DNA from: Pseudomonas muyukensis
GTDB lineage: Bacteria; Pseudomonadota; Gammaproteobacteria; Pseudomonadales; Pseudomonadaceae
Assembly: GCF_019139535.1 (NCBI RefSeq)
Contig: NZ_CP077073.1
Span: 877,001 to 941,000 of the forward strand
DNA length: 64,000 nucleotides
Direction of reading: 5' to 3'
Shown here: piece after piece, positions 45,302-55,085 of the stretch
Layout: each line of letters opens with the position of its first letter
Position numbering within the stretch: the first letter of the stretch is position 1
Made by a program: the position numbers and the translations under genes
Notes under the pieces: model-generated
Told to the model about the DNA's origin: nothing
The model's input: only the letters and a program-made list of their open reading frames with translations
The model's database searches: none

Positions 45302-45778
45302 ATGAAAAGCCTATTTTCGCGTGCTGCCGTCGCCGGTCTGCTGATGGGGGTGTCGGTGTTCGCCAGTGCCGCGGATGCCCTGAAGAGCCAGCAGCCACCG
45401 GAAGGCGCCAAGGTCTTCATCGTTTCCCCGGCCGACGGGGCCACGGTCGACAAGACCTTCACCGTCAAGTTCGGCATCGAAGGCATGGGCCTGAAGCCCG
45501 CTGGCGACCAGACCCCGCACACCGGGCATCACCACCTGCTGGTGGACGTGGACAAGGCGCCGGTCGCCGACATGCCGCTGCCGACCAGCCTGATGCCGGA
45601 GAACAACGCACCCTTGCCGGCCGGCCCGCAGGTGCTGCACTTCGGCAAGGCGCAGACCGAGGCGACCATCACCCTGACCCCAGGCAAGCACACCCTGCAA
45701 CTGGTGCTGGGCGACATGTACCACGTGCCGTTCAAACCGAGCGTCGAGTCGCAGAAGATCACAGTAGACGTGAAGTAA
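45302..45778 (+). CDS. DUF4399-type secreted protein
   Basis: A 158-aa exported protein: signal peptide MKSLFSRAAVAGLLMGVSVF with cleavage after ASA, then a beta-rich domain with KVFIVSPADGATVDKTFTVK and the His cluster TPHTGHHHLLVD, typical of DUF4399. The histidines suggest metal binding, but no function is known. AGGAG lies at 45291-45295. Confidence 0.82.
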   Translation: MKSLFSRAAVAGLLMGVSVFASAADALKSQQPPEGAKVFIVSPADGATVDKTFTVKFGIEGMGLKPAGDQTPHTGHHHLLVDVDKAPVADMPLPTSLMPENNAPLPAGPQVLHFGKAQTEATITLTPGKHTLQLVLGDMYHVPFKPSVESQKITVDVK

Positions 45779-45781
45779 GCG

Positions 45782-45868
45782 TGTAGGAGCCTTGCTGGCG
45801 AACGCAAGGCGACGCCTTGCGCCTGCAACCGCGTCGCCTGTTTCGCCAGCAAGGCTGGCTCCTACAGG
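45782..45868. repeat. REP-like inverted pair between DUF4399 gene and serA
   Basis: Left arm GTAGGAGCCTTGCTGGCGAA (45782-45801) lacks four bases of the right arm TTCGCCAGCAAGGCTGGCTC (from 45842). The genes are convergent. Confidence 0.75.
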
Positions 45869-45883
45869 TGAAACCGAGGGCGC

Positions 45884-45915
45884 AAAAAAGGGAGGCCACC
45901 AGGGCCTCCCTTTTT
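45884..45915. terminator. Bidirectional terminator at the 3' end of serA
   Basis: A run, GGGAGGCC (45890-45897), loop ACCAG, GGCCTCCC (45903-45910), T run. It can terminate serA (minus) and the DUF4399 gene (plus). Confidence 0.9.
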
Positions 45916-45931
45916 CATGCCGCAGGAAAAA

Positions 45932-47161
45932 TCAGAACAGAACGCGCGAGCGGATGGTGCCCTTCACGTGCTGCAGTTTTTCCTGGGCCAGGTCCGAGTA
46001 CTCGGCGTCGACGTCGATCACCACGTAACCCACTTTCTCGTCGGTCTGCAGGAACTGGCCGGAGATGTTGATGCCGTTCTCGGCGAACACCTTGTTGATC
46101 TCGCTGAGCACGCCCGGGATGTTTTCGTGGATGTGCAGCAGACGGTGCTTGCCCGGGTGCGCCGGCAGGGCCACTTCGGGGAAGTTGACCGACGAAACCG
46201 AGGTGCCGTTGTCGCTGTACTTGACCAGCTTCTCGGCCACTTCCAGGCCGATGTTGGCCTGGGCCTCGGCGGTGGAACCACCGATGTGCGGGGTCAGGAT
46301 CACGTTGTCCAGGCCACGCAGCGGGCTTTCGAACTCTTCGTCGTTGGAGCGCGGCTCGACCGGGAACACGTCGATGGCGGCGCCGATCAGGTGCTTGTCC
46401 TTGATCGCGGCGGCCAGGTGGTCGAGCTCGACCACGGTGCCACGGGCGGCGTTGATCAGGATCGCGCCCTTCTTCATCGCGCGGATTTCCTTCTCGCCGA
46501 TCATCCACTGGGTGGATGGCAGCTCGGGCACGTGCAGCGAGACGATGTCGGCCAGGCCCAGCAGTTCGTTCAGGCTGGGGACCTGGGTCGCGTTGCCCAG
46601 CGGCAGCTTGGTCAGCGGGTCGTAGAAGTACACCTGCATGCCCAGGCTCTCGGCCAGGACCGACAATTGGGTGCCGATCGAGCCGTAGCCGACGATACCC
46701 AGCTTCTTGCCGCGGATCTCGAACGAGTTGGCCGCGCTCTTGATCCAGCCGCCACGGTGGCAGGAGGCGTTTTTCTCAGGGATACCGCGCAGCAGCAGGA
46801 TCGCTTCGGCCAGCACCAGCTCGGCCACCGAGCGGGTGTTGGAGTACGGCGCGTTGAACACGGCAATGCCGCGCTCGCGGGCAGCGCCCAGGTCGACCTG
46901 GTTGGTACCGATGCAGAAGCAGCCGACCGCGACCAGTTTCTTCGCACAGTCGAAGACCTCTTCGGTCAGCTGGGTGCGCGAGCGGATGCCGATGAAGTGG
47001 GCATCTGCGATCTTTTCCTTCAGTTCGGCGTCTGGCAGCGAACCGGTGAGGTACTCGATATTGGTGTACCCGGCAGCCTTCAGGGTATCCACCGCATTCT
47101 GGTGGACGCCTTCAAGAAGAAGGAACCTGATCTTGCTCTTGTCGAGAGAAGTCTTGCTCAT
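45932..47161 (-). CDS. serA: D-3-phosphoglycerate dehydrogenase
   Basis: First step of serine synthesis: oxidises 3-phosphoglycerate with NAD. SerA-type enzymes can also reduce 2-oxoglutarate to D-2-hydroxyglutarate, which pulls the reaction forward. The 409-aa protein has the substrate domain, a Rossmann NAD site GKKLGIVGYGSIGTQLSVLA, catalytic segments INAARGTVVELDHL and TPHIGGST, and a C-terminal ACT domain (NIPGVLSEINKVFAENGINI) for serine feedback. ATG at 47161. It is divergent from a D-2-hydroxyglutarate dehydrogenase gene. Confidence 0.96.
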   Translation of the reverse strand: MSKTSLDKSKIRFLLLEGVHQNAVDTLKAAGYTNIEYLTGSLPDAELKEKIADAHFIGIRSRTQLTEEVFDCAKKLVAVGCFCIGTNQVDLGAARERGIAVFNAPYSNTRSVAELVLAEAILLLRGIPEKNASCHRGGWIKSAANSFEIRGKKLGIVGYGSIGTQLSVLAESLGMQVYFYDPLTKLPLGNATQVPSLNELLGLADIVSLHVPELPSTQWMIGEKEIRAMKKGAILINAARGTVVELDHLAAAIKDKHLIGAAIDVFPVEPRSNDEEFESPLRGLDNVILTPHIGGSTAEAQANIGLEVAEKLVKYSDNGTSVSSVNFPEVALPAHPGKHRLLHIHENIPGVLSEINKVFAENGINISGQFLQTDEKVGYVVIDVDAEYSDLAQEKLQHVKGTIRSRVLF

Positions 47162-47332
47162 CTGCGTAAACCTGTATCCCGGAGAAAAATGGCGAGGGGG
47201 GGTGAAGCGGCGCGGCGTCGGCCTTAGCACGAACAGCGGGAGGGCTATGCTAGCATACGCGACTCAATCTGAGCTTATCCCGACAGGTGAAGCGTGCTCA
47301 GGGTGACTATGAATAAGTCGAGAGTTCCCGCG

Positions 47333-48730
47333 ATGACCCAGTCCGTGGTAATTGATGAACTGATGACCCTGGTCGACCCTGGCAAGGTCCTCACCGACCC
47401 CGCCTCGCTCGACACCTACGGCAAGGACTGGACCAAGCACTATCCGCCCGCGCCCAGCGCCATCGTCTTTCCCAAATCCATCGAGCAGGTCCAGGCCATC
47501 GTCCATTGGGCCAACCGCCACAAGGTCGCCCTGGTGCCTTCCGGCGGGCGTACCGGGCTGTCGGGCGCCGCAGTGGCCGCCCACGGCGAAGTGGTGGTGG
47601 CCTTCGACTACATGAACCAGATCCTCGCCTTCAGCCCGTTCGACCGCACCGTGGTCTGCCAGCCTGGGGTGATCACTCGCCAGTTGCAGCAGTACGCCGA
47701 GGATCAGGGGCTGTACTACCCGGTGGACTTCGCCTCCAGCGGCTCCAGCCAGGTGGGCGGCAATATCGGCACCAATGCCGGGGGGATCAAGGTGATTCGC
47801 TACGGCATGACCCGCAACTGGGTGGCCGGGTTGAAGGTGGTCACTGGTCGGGGCGAGTTGCTCGAACTGAACAAGGATCTGATCAAGAACGCCACCGGCT
47901 ACGACCTGCGCCAGCTGTTCATCGGCGCCGAGGGTACCCTGGGCTTCGTGGTCGAGGCGACCATGCGCCTGGACCGCGCGCCGCGCAACCTCACCGCCAT
48001 GGTACTGGGCACGCCCGACTTCGATGCGATCATGCCGGTGTTGCATGCCTTCCAGGGCAAGCTCGACCTGACTGCCTTCGAGTTCTTCTCCGACAAGGGC
48101 CTGGCCAAGATCATGGCCCGCGGCGACGTGCCGGCGCCGTTCGCCACCCAGTGCCCGTTCTACGCCCTGCTGGAGTTCGAGGCCAGCACCGAGGAGGTGG
48201 CCAACGAGGCGCTGGCCACCTTCGAGCACTGCGTCGAGCAAGGCTGGGTGCTGGACGGGGTGATGAGCCAGAGCGAGACGCAGCTGAAGAACTTGTGGAA
48301 GCTGCGCGAATACCTGTCCGAGACCATCTCCCACTGGACCCCGTACAAGAACGACATCTCCGTCACCGTGTCCAAGGTGCCGGCGTTCCTGCGCGAGATC
48401 GATGCCATCGTCGGCGAGCACTACCCCGACTACGAAGTGGTCTGGTACGGCCATATCGGCGACGGCAACCTGCACCTGAACATCCTCAAGCCCGACGCCA
48501 TGAGCAAGGACGACTTCTTCGCCTCGTGCGCCAAGGTCAACAAATGGGTGTTCGAGATCGTCGAGCGCTACAACGGCTCGATCTCCGCCGAACACGGCGT
48601 GGGCATGACCAAGCGCGACTACCTGGGCTACAGCCGCTCGCCGGAGGAAATCGCCTGCATGAAGGCGATCAAGGCAGTGTTCGACCCGAACGGCATCATG
48701 AATCCGGGTAAGATCTTCGCTCCCGAATAA
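47333..48730 (+). CDS. d2hgdh: FAD-linked D-2-hydroxyglutarate dehydrogenase
   Basis: A 465-aa FAD-binding (PCMH-type) oxidase with the FAD segments VPSGGRTGLSGAAVAAHGEV and SSGSSQVGGNIGTNAGGIKV and the C-terminal VWYGHIGDGNLHLNI and SISAEHGVGMTKRDYL of the D-2HGDH/D-lactate dehydrogenase group. Divergence from serA matches the Pseudomonas arrangement in which this enzyme recycles D-2-hydroxyglutarate made by SerA. The start may be ATG at 47333 (used) or 47309. The FAA-hydrolase gene follows after 25 nt. Confidence 0.9.
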   Translation: MTQSVVIDELMTLVDPGKVLTDPASLDTYGKDWTKHYPPAPSAIVFPKSIEQVQAIVHWANRHKVALVPSGGRTGLSGAAVAAHGEVVVAFDYMNQILAFSPFDRTVVCQPGVITRQLQQYAEDQGLYYPVDFASSGSSQVGGNIGTNAGGIKVIRYGMTRNWVAGLKVVTGRGELLELNKDLIKNATGYDLRQLFIGAEGTLGFVVEATMRLDRAPRNLTAMVLGTPDFDAIMPVLHAFQGKLDLTAFEFFSDKGLAKIMARGDVPAPFATQCPFYALLEFEASTEEVANEALATFEHCVEQGWVLDGVMSQSETQLKNLWKLREYLSETISHWTPYKNDISVTVSKVPAFLREIDAIVGEHYPDYEVVWYGHIGDGNLHLNILKPDAMSKDDFFASCAKVNKWVFEIVERYNGSISAEHGVGMTKRDYLGYSRSPEEIACMKAIKAVFDPNGIMNPGKIFAPE

Positions 48731-48755
48731 AAAGCAGTGTTCACAGGAGTCGGCC

Positions 48756-49421
48756 ATGAGTTACCAGCACCAGTACGTAGACGGCACGCGCATTCACTTC
48801 CCGCTGGGCAAGGTGGTGTGCATTGGCCGCAACTACGCCGAGCATGCCAAGGAACTGGACAACCCTATCCCCAGCGAACCGCTGCTGTTCATCAAGCCGG
48901 GCAGTTGCGTGGTGCCCCTGGAAGGCGGCTTCAAGATCCCTGCCGAGCGCGGTGCGGTGCACTACGAAGCGGAGATCGCCGTGCTGCTGGGCAAGCCGCT
49001 GTCCACTCATCCTTCCGAGGAAGAGGTGCTCGACGCCATCTCCGGTTTTGCCCCGGCGCTCGACCTGACCCTGCGCGACGTGCAGGCGAAGCTGAAGGAA
49101 AAGGGCCTGCCGTGGGAGCTGGCCAAGTGCTTCGACGGCGCCTGCGTGCTGCCGCCTTTTGTTTCGGCAGGTACCTTCGAGGACCTGGCCGACATCGGCA
49201 TTCGCCTGACCATCAATGGCCAGGTGCGCCAGGACGGCAACAGCGCGCTGATGCTCAACCCCATCGTGCCGATGATCCAGTACATGGCGGCGCAGTTCTC
49301 GCTGCAGGCCGGCGATGTGATCCTCACCGGCACTCCGGCGGGTGTGGGGCCGTTCACTGTGGGGGATGAGCTGGTGCTGGAGCTCCCCGGCGCCAGCCGC
49401 TTCGAAGGCCGGGTGCTCTGA
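48756..49421 (+). CDS. Fumarylacetoacetate hydrolase-family protein
   Basis: A 221-aa FAH-fold enzyme. Visible marks are VVCIGRNYAEHAKELDNPIP, the metal-binding HYEAEIAVLLGK and VILTGTPAGVGPF. Small family members act as acylpyruvate hydrolases or oxaloacetate decarboxylases; which applies is open. AGGAG precedes the ATG. It probably shares a transcript with the D-2-hydroxyglutarate dehydrogenase gene. Confidence 0.9.
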   Translation: MSYQHQYVDGTRIHFPLGKVVCIGRNYAEHAKELDNPIPSEPLLFIKPGSCVVPLEGGFKIPAERGAVHYEAEIAVLLGKPLSTHPSEEEVLDAISGFAPALDLTLRDVQAKLKEKGLPWELAKCFDGACVLPPFVSAGTFEDLADIGIRLTINGQVRQDGNSALMLNPIVPMIQYMAAQFSLQAGDVILTGTPAGVGPFTVGDELVLELPGASRFEGRVL

Positions 49422-49440
49422 CCCGGCCCCGCCCAGGTCC

Positions 49441-49511
49441 AGGTAGGCGCCGGCGTAGCCGGTGCCATCCTCAGCGTCGCCTGGTTCGCCAGCAAGGCTG
49501 GCTCCTACAGG
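49441..49511. repeat. REP-like pair after the FAA-hydrolase gene
   Basis: GGTAGGCGCCGGCGTAGCCGG-like left arm and TTCGCCAGCAAGGCTGGCTC right arm (from about 49485). The arms are of different subtypes. Here both flanking genes run in the same direction. Confidence 0.65.
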
Positions 49512-49592
49512 CTTTGCCTGTGCGTTTACCGTTTTTTCACACCTTATCCGGATAATGCGCGAAACTTCGCCTATTTCTTCCAGGACCCTTGC

Positions 49593-50513
49593 ATGCCGTC
49601 TCCCGCCAGTGCCCCGATTCCTGCCAAGCGCCGCTTCTATCGGCGCTGGCCCTTTGCCTTGGCTGTGGCAGCGTTGATCGGCTATGGGGTGGTGATGGCC
49701 ATGCACTGGGACGACCGCGGCCTTTTGTGGATAAAAGAAGGCTTCGAGAGCCAGGCTGAACGCCAGGAAAGCATCTGGTTGCCAGACTATGTGGCAGACA
49801 TCGATGCCAAGCCATTGCCTGGCATGGAGCGTGACGAGGCGTCCGATCTGGCCTACAGCCCGAAAACCCGCACGCTGTTCTCGGTAATGGGCAAGCATCC
49901 GTTCCTCGTCGAGCTGAACCTCGAAGGCGATGTCCTGCGCAAGATGCCCCTGGTCGGCTGGGCCAACCCCGAAGGGGTCGCGGTGCTCGAGGATGGCCAG
50001 ATCGCCATCGTCGATGAGCGTAACCATGACCTGACGGTGGTCAAGGTAGACGCCGGCACCACCTCGCTCAACCGCGCCGATTACCCGAGCCACGACCTGG
50101 GGGACGCCGCCAACGGCAACAAGGGCTTCGAGGCCATTGCCTGGGATGTGCTGCGCCAGCGTCTGGTCATCGGCGAGGAGCGTCCGCCGAAGCTGTACAC
50201 CTGGAACACCGATGGTCGCAGCCCCTTGCAGGGTGACAAGCAACCGCTGCCCAGCGACGAGTTGGACCTGCGCAACCTGTCGGCCCTGGGTGTCGACCCG
50301 CGCACCGGCCACCTGCTGGTGCTTTCGGCCGACTCCAACCTGCTGCTGGAGCTGGACGAGCAGGGCGAGCAAGTCAGCTTCATGACCCTGCTGGGCGGCT
50401 TCAATGGCCTGGAGGACACCATCCCGCGGGCCGAGGGCGTGGCCATGGACGAGCGAGGCACGCTGTATATCGTCAGTGAACCGAATCTGTTCTATCGCTT
50501 CAGAAAACCCTGA
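49593..50513 (+). CDS. SdiA-regulated-family beta-propeller protein, copy 1
   Basis: A 306-aa membrane-anchored protein: basic N-terminus, one anchor (FALAVAALIGYGVVMAMHWD) and an extracytoplasmic domain with propeller repeats such as VGWANPEGVAVLEDGQIAIV and GNKGFEAIAWDVLRQRLVIG, ending AMDERGTLYIVSEPNLFYRF. This matches the SdiA-regulated domain family (YjiK-like), function unknown. A close paralogue follows directly. Confidence 0.85.
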   Translation: MPSPASAPIPAKRRFYRRWPFALAVAALIGYGVVMAMHWDDRGLLWIKEGFESQAERQESIWLPDYVADIDAKPLPGMERDEASDLAYSPKTRTLFSVMGKHPFLVELNLEGDVLRKMPLVGWANPEGVAVLEDGQIAIVDERNHDLTVVKVDAGTTSLNRADYPSHDLGDAANGNKGFEAIAWDVLRQRLVIGEERPPKLYTWNTDGRSPLQGDKQPLPSDELDLRNLSALGVDPRTGHLLVLSADSNLLLELDEQGEQVSFMTLLGGFNGLEDTIPRAEGVAMDERGTLYIVSEPNLFYRFRKP

Positions 50514-50603
50514 CAGCACTCTCAGCCATTGCTGATGATGGCATTAAGCTTTGCTTCAGTTGATAGTGGTTAGATGCGTGCTCCTTCAGCCGAGTCTGCC
50601 ACC

Positions 50604-51503
50604 ATGCGCCGTCCCTTTCGCCTGCTTTTGCTCTTCATCGTGTTCGTGCCATTGCTCGTGCTGGGCGTGGCCGGCCACGAATTCCGCCTGTTCGAGCGCG
50701 GCTGGTTCAACCTCAAGACCTGGTGGCAGCCGGCCGAGCAGAGCATGGGCCTGGACCGTTACCAGGTGCTGATCGAGGCGCAGCCCGTCGCGGGGCTGGA
50801 CGACGATATCTCGGCGCTGACCTACGACCCTGACCGCAAGAGCCTGTTCACCGTCACCAACGCCAAGTCGGAACTGATCGAGCTGTCGCTGGACGGGCGT
50901 ATCCTGCGGCGGGTGCCGCTGACCGGCTTCGGCGACCCCGAGGCGGTGGAGTACGTGGGCCCCAACAGCTATGTGATAACCGACGAACGCGAGCAGCGGC
51001 TGATACGTGTGCGCCTGGACGATGACACCTTGTTCCTCGACGCCAGCGATGCCGAACAGCTGTCCCTGGGCATTGGCCTGAACGGCAACAAGGGTTTCGA
51101 GGGCTTGGCCTACGACTCGGCCGGCAAGCGCCTGTTCGTGGCCAAGGAGCGCGACCCGATGATGATCTACGAGGTGCACGGCTTCCCCCACGACAATCCC
51201 GACAAACCCTATGCCGTGCACGTGGTGCAGGACCGCAAGCGTGACCGCCGGCTGTTCGTGCGTGACTTGTCCAGCTTGCAGTTCGACGAGCGCAGCGGGC
51301 ACCTGCTGGCGCTGTCGGACGAGTCGCGGCTGGTATTGGAACTGGATGTCAAAGGTCGGCCGTTGAGCACCCTGTCGCTGCGCAAGGGCTTTCAGGGCTT
51401 GCAGGCGACGGTGCCGCAGGCGGAGGGGATCGCGATGGACGAGGCGGGGACCATCTACCTGGTCAGTGAGCCGAACCTGTTCTACGTGTTCAAGCAGCCT
51501 TGA
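50604..51503 (+). CDS. SdiA-regulated-family beta-propeller protein, copy 2
   Basis: A 299-aa paralogue of the preceding protein, with the same plan: short basic N-terminus, one anchor (LLLLFIVFVPLLVLGVAGHE) and the repeats GFGDPEAVEYVGPNSYVITD, LNGNKGFEGLAYDSAGKRLF and AMDEAGTIYLVSEPNLFYVF. The two are clear tandem duplicates that have diverged strongly. The start is uncertain: ATG 50604 is used; 50574 would add ten residues. Neither has a good ribosome-binding site. Confidence 0.84.
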   Translation: MRRPFRLLLLFIVFVPLLVLGVAGHEFRLFERGWFNLKTWWQPAEQSMGLDRYQVLIEAQPVAGLDDDISALTYDPDRKSLFTVTNAKSELIELSLDGRILRRVPLTGFGDPEAVEYVGPNSYVITDEREQRLIRVRLDDDTLFLDASDAEQLSLGIGLNGNKGFEGLAYDSAGKRLFVAKERDPMMIYEVHGFPHDNPDKPYAVHVVQDRKRDRRLFVRDLSSLQFDERSGHLLALSDESRLVLELDVKGRPLSTLSLRKGFQGLQATVPQAEGIAMDEAGTIYLVSEPNLFYVFKQP

Positions 51504-51507
51504 TGCC

Positions 51508-51561
51508 ATCGCGGCGCAAGCCCGCCCCCACATTGCCTGTGGCAGCGGGCTTGCCTGGCCT
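51508..51561. repeat. REP-like pair between copy 2 and rpiA
   Basis: ATCGCGGCGCAAGCCCGCCC and CAGCGGGCTTGCCTGG are imperfect inverse copies of the GCGGGCTTGCC subtype, between convergent genes and ending 3 nt before the rpiA stop. Confidence 0.65.
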
Positions 51562-51563
51562 GT

Positions 51564-52238
51564 TTACTCGGCCTTGAGGGTCTTCACGCCTTCAGCGGTA
51601 CCCAGCAGCAGCACATCGGCTGGGCGCGCGGCGAACAGGCCGTTGGTGACCACGCCGACGATGGCGTTGATCTGGCTTTCCAGCGCCACCGGGTCGCTGA
51701 TCTGCAGGTTGTGCACATCGAGGATGACGTTGCCGTTGTCGGTGACCACGCCTTCGCGATAGACCGGGTCGCCGCCCAGCTTGACCAGCTGGCGCGCGAC
51801 GTGGCTGCGGGCCATCGGGATCACTTCGACCGGCAGCGGGAAGGCGCCGAGCACCGGCACCAGCTTGCTGGCGTCGGCAATGCAGATGAAGGTCTTGGCC
51901 ACTGCCGCGACGATCTTCTCGCGGGTCAGGGCCGCGCCGCCGCCCTTGATCAGGTTGAGGTGGGCGTCGCTTTCGTCGGCGCCGTCGACGTAGAACTCCA
52001 GCTCGCTGACGCTGTTCAGCTCGTATACCGCAATGCCGTGGCCCTTCAGGCGCTGGGCGGTGGCCTCGGAGCTGGCGACGGCGCCGTCGAAGGCGCTCTT
52101 GTGCTGGGCCAGGGCGTCGATGAAGAAGTTGGCGGTCGAGCCGGTGCCGACACCGACGACGCTTTTGTCGTCCAGTTTCGGCAGGATGAGGTCGACGGCG
52201 GCCTGGGCGACGGCCTGTTTGAGTTGGTCCTGGGTCAT
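51564..52238 (-). CDS. rpiA: Ribose-5-phosphate isomerase A
   Basis: Interconverts ribose-5-phosphate and ribulose-5-phosphate in the pentose phosphate pathway. The 224-aa protein shows [16 protein letters not shown], the catalytic [20 protein letters not shown] and [18 protein letters not shown] at 52238; the frame remains open upstream but the extra residues are unlike the family. It is divergent from ilvA. Confidence 0.96.
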   Translation of the reverse strand: MTQDQLKQAVAQAAVDLILPKLDDKSVVGVGTGSTANFFIDALAQHKSAFDGAVASSEATAQRLKGHGIAVYELNSVSELEFYVDGADESDAHLNLIKGGGAALTREKIVAAVAKTFICIADASKLVPVLGAFPLPVEVIPMARSHVARQLVKLGGDPVYREGVVTDNGNVILDVHNLQISDPVALESQINAIVGVVTNGLFAARPADVLLLGTAEGVKTLKAE

Positions 52239-52371
52239 GCGGGCTCCGGGAGGGGCGGGCGGATATCGAAAGTTGCCTAGTATAACGGCTCGCGCGGCGT
52301 TGCTGTGGTCGCCCGACGTAGCGCTGCGGTAGACTCCCAGCCCTTGTCCCGCGGCCCAGTGAAGCTTTCCG

Positions 52372-53886
<1,515 letters not shown>

Positions 53887-53973
53887 ACACGCCACACCGG
53901 CCCCGTGGGCGCGGCGGCACGCCGATGCGACGTGCCCCGCGATGCGGCCATCAGCAAGAAGGACGAACGCAAA

Positions 53974-54399
53974 ATGGAACACCTGACCACCCTCAAGACC
54001 CTGCACATCCTCGCCACCGCCGTGCTGCTGCTCGGCGCCCTGGGCCTGGCGACCTGGACCTGGCTGGCCCGCCGCAAGGGTGACCGCGAGGCCTATGCCA
54101 AGCTGCTGCGCCGGCCGCTGCTGTTCGTCTGGCTGCTGATGGGCCTGTGCCTGGTGAGCATGCCGTTCACCGGCTGGTGGCTGGTGCACCTGGTGGGTTG
54201 GCCCCTGGGGCAGACCTGGGTGCTGGCCTCCAGCGTCATCTACAGCGTTGGCGCGTTCGCCGTGTGGTGGTTGCTGGTGCGCCTGAACCGCCTGCGCAAG
54301 GCCGAGGCGGTGGGCCTGAAGTTCACCCTGGCGTTGGCGCTGTTCAGTGGTGTGTGCTTCCTGTCCATCGCCGGCCTGATGGGCGCCAAGCCAGTCTGA
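53974..54399 (+). CDS. DUF2269-type small integral membrane protein
   Basis: A 141-aa protein with four predicted membrane spans: [60 protein letters not shown] and [20 protein letters not shown]. The pattern resembles DUF2269. AAGGA lies upstream of the ATG. Function unknown; it follows ilvA by 87 nt. Confidence 0.75.
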   Translation: MEHLTTLKTLHILATAVLLLGALGLATWTWLARRKGDREAYAKLLRRPLLFVWLLMGLCLVSMPFTGWWLVHLVGWPLGQTWVLASSVIYSVGAFAVWWLLVRLNRLRKAEAVGLKFTLALALFSGVCFLSIAGLMGAKPV

Positions 54400-54415
54400 A
54401 GGCCTGCGCCCACCT

Positions 54416-54476
54416 GGAAGAGCCAGCCTTGCTGGCGCGCTCGACGGCGATTCGCCAGCAACGCTGGCTCTTCCCG
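54416..54476. repeat. REP-like inverted pair between the DUF2269 gene and rppH
   Basis: GGAAGAGCCAGCCTTGCTGG (from 54417) and CCAGCAACGCTGGCTCTTCC are inverse copies with one mismatch. The outer GAAGAG replaces the usual GTAGGAG. Confidence 0.75.
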
Positions 54477-54583
54477 TGCAACACGGCGTTTTCAGCGCGC
54501 CGCAGATAAGCGTGGCGGGCGCGTTGCTGCGCGCTCGGGCTTTGTGGAACAATGCGGCGACATGCGTTTGCGAGGTTGCTGCC

Positions 54584-55063
54584 GTGATCGACCCGGATGG
54601 TTTTCGCCCCAATGTCGGGATCATTCTTACGAATGATGCCGGGCAGGTGCTATGGGCTCGGCGGATCAACCAGGATGCCTGGCAGTTTCCCCAGGGTGGC
54701 ATCAACCCTGATGAAACGCCGGAAGACGCCCTGTACCGCGAGCTGAACGAAGAAGTGGGCCTGGAGCGCGAGGATGTGGAAATTCTTGCCTGCACCCGTG
54801 GCTGGTTGCGTTATCGTTTACCCCAGCGCCTGGTGCGCACCCACAGCCAACCGCTGTGCATCGGCCAGAAACAGAAGTGGTTCCTGCTGCGCCTGGTGAG
54901 CAACGAGCAACGGGTACGCATGGACCTCACCGGCAAACCGGAATTCGACGGCTGGCGCTGGGTCAGCTACTGGTATCCGCTGGGCCAGGTGGTGACATTC
55001 AAGCGCGAGGTGTACCGACGCGCCCTGAAAGAGCTAGCCCCGCGCCTGCTGACGCGCGACTGA
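54584..55063 (+). CDS. rppH: RNA pyrophosphohydrolase
   Basis: Nudix hydrolase (159 aa) that removes pyrophosphate from mRNA 5' ends and so starts decay. The Nudix box is [20 protein letters not shown] followed by VGL. The GTG at 54584 gives [20 protein letters not shown], matching the family; GAGG lies about 9 nt upstream. ptsP follows after 22 nt, a conserved rppH-ptsP pair. Confidence 0.95.
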   Translation: MIDPDGFRPNVGIILTNDAGQVLWARRINQDAWQFPQGGINPDETPEDALYRELNEEVGLEREDVEILACTRGWLRYRLPQRLVRTHSQPLCIGQKQKWFLLRLVSNEQRVRMDLTGKPEFDGWRWVSYWYPLGQVVTFKREVYRRALKELAPRLLTRD

Positions 55064-55085
55064 CGACGGAGTCCGACCCCGAGCC

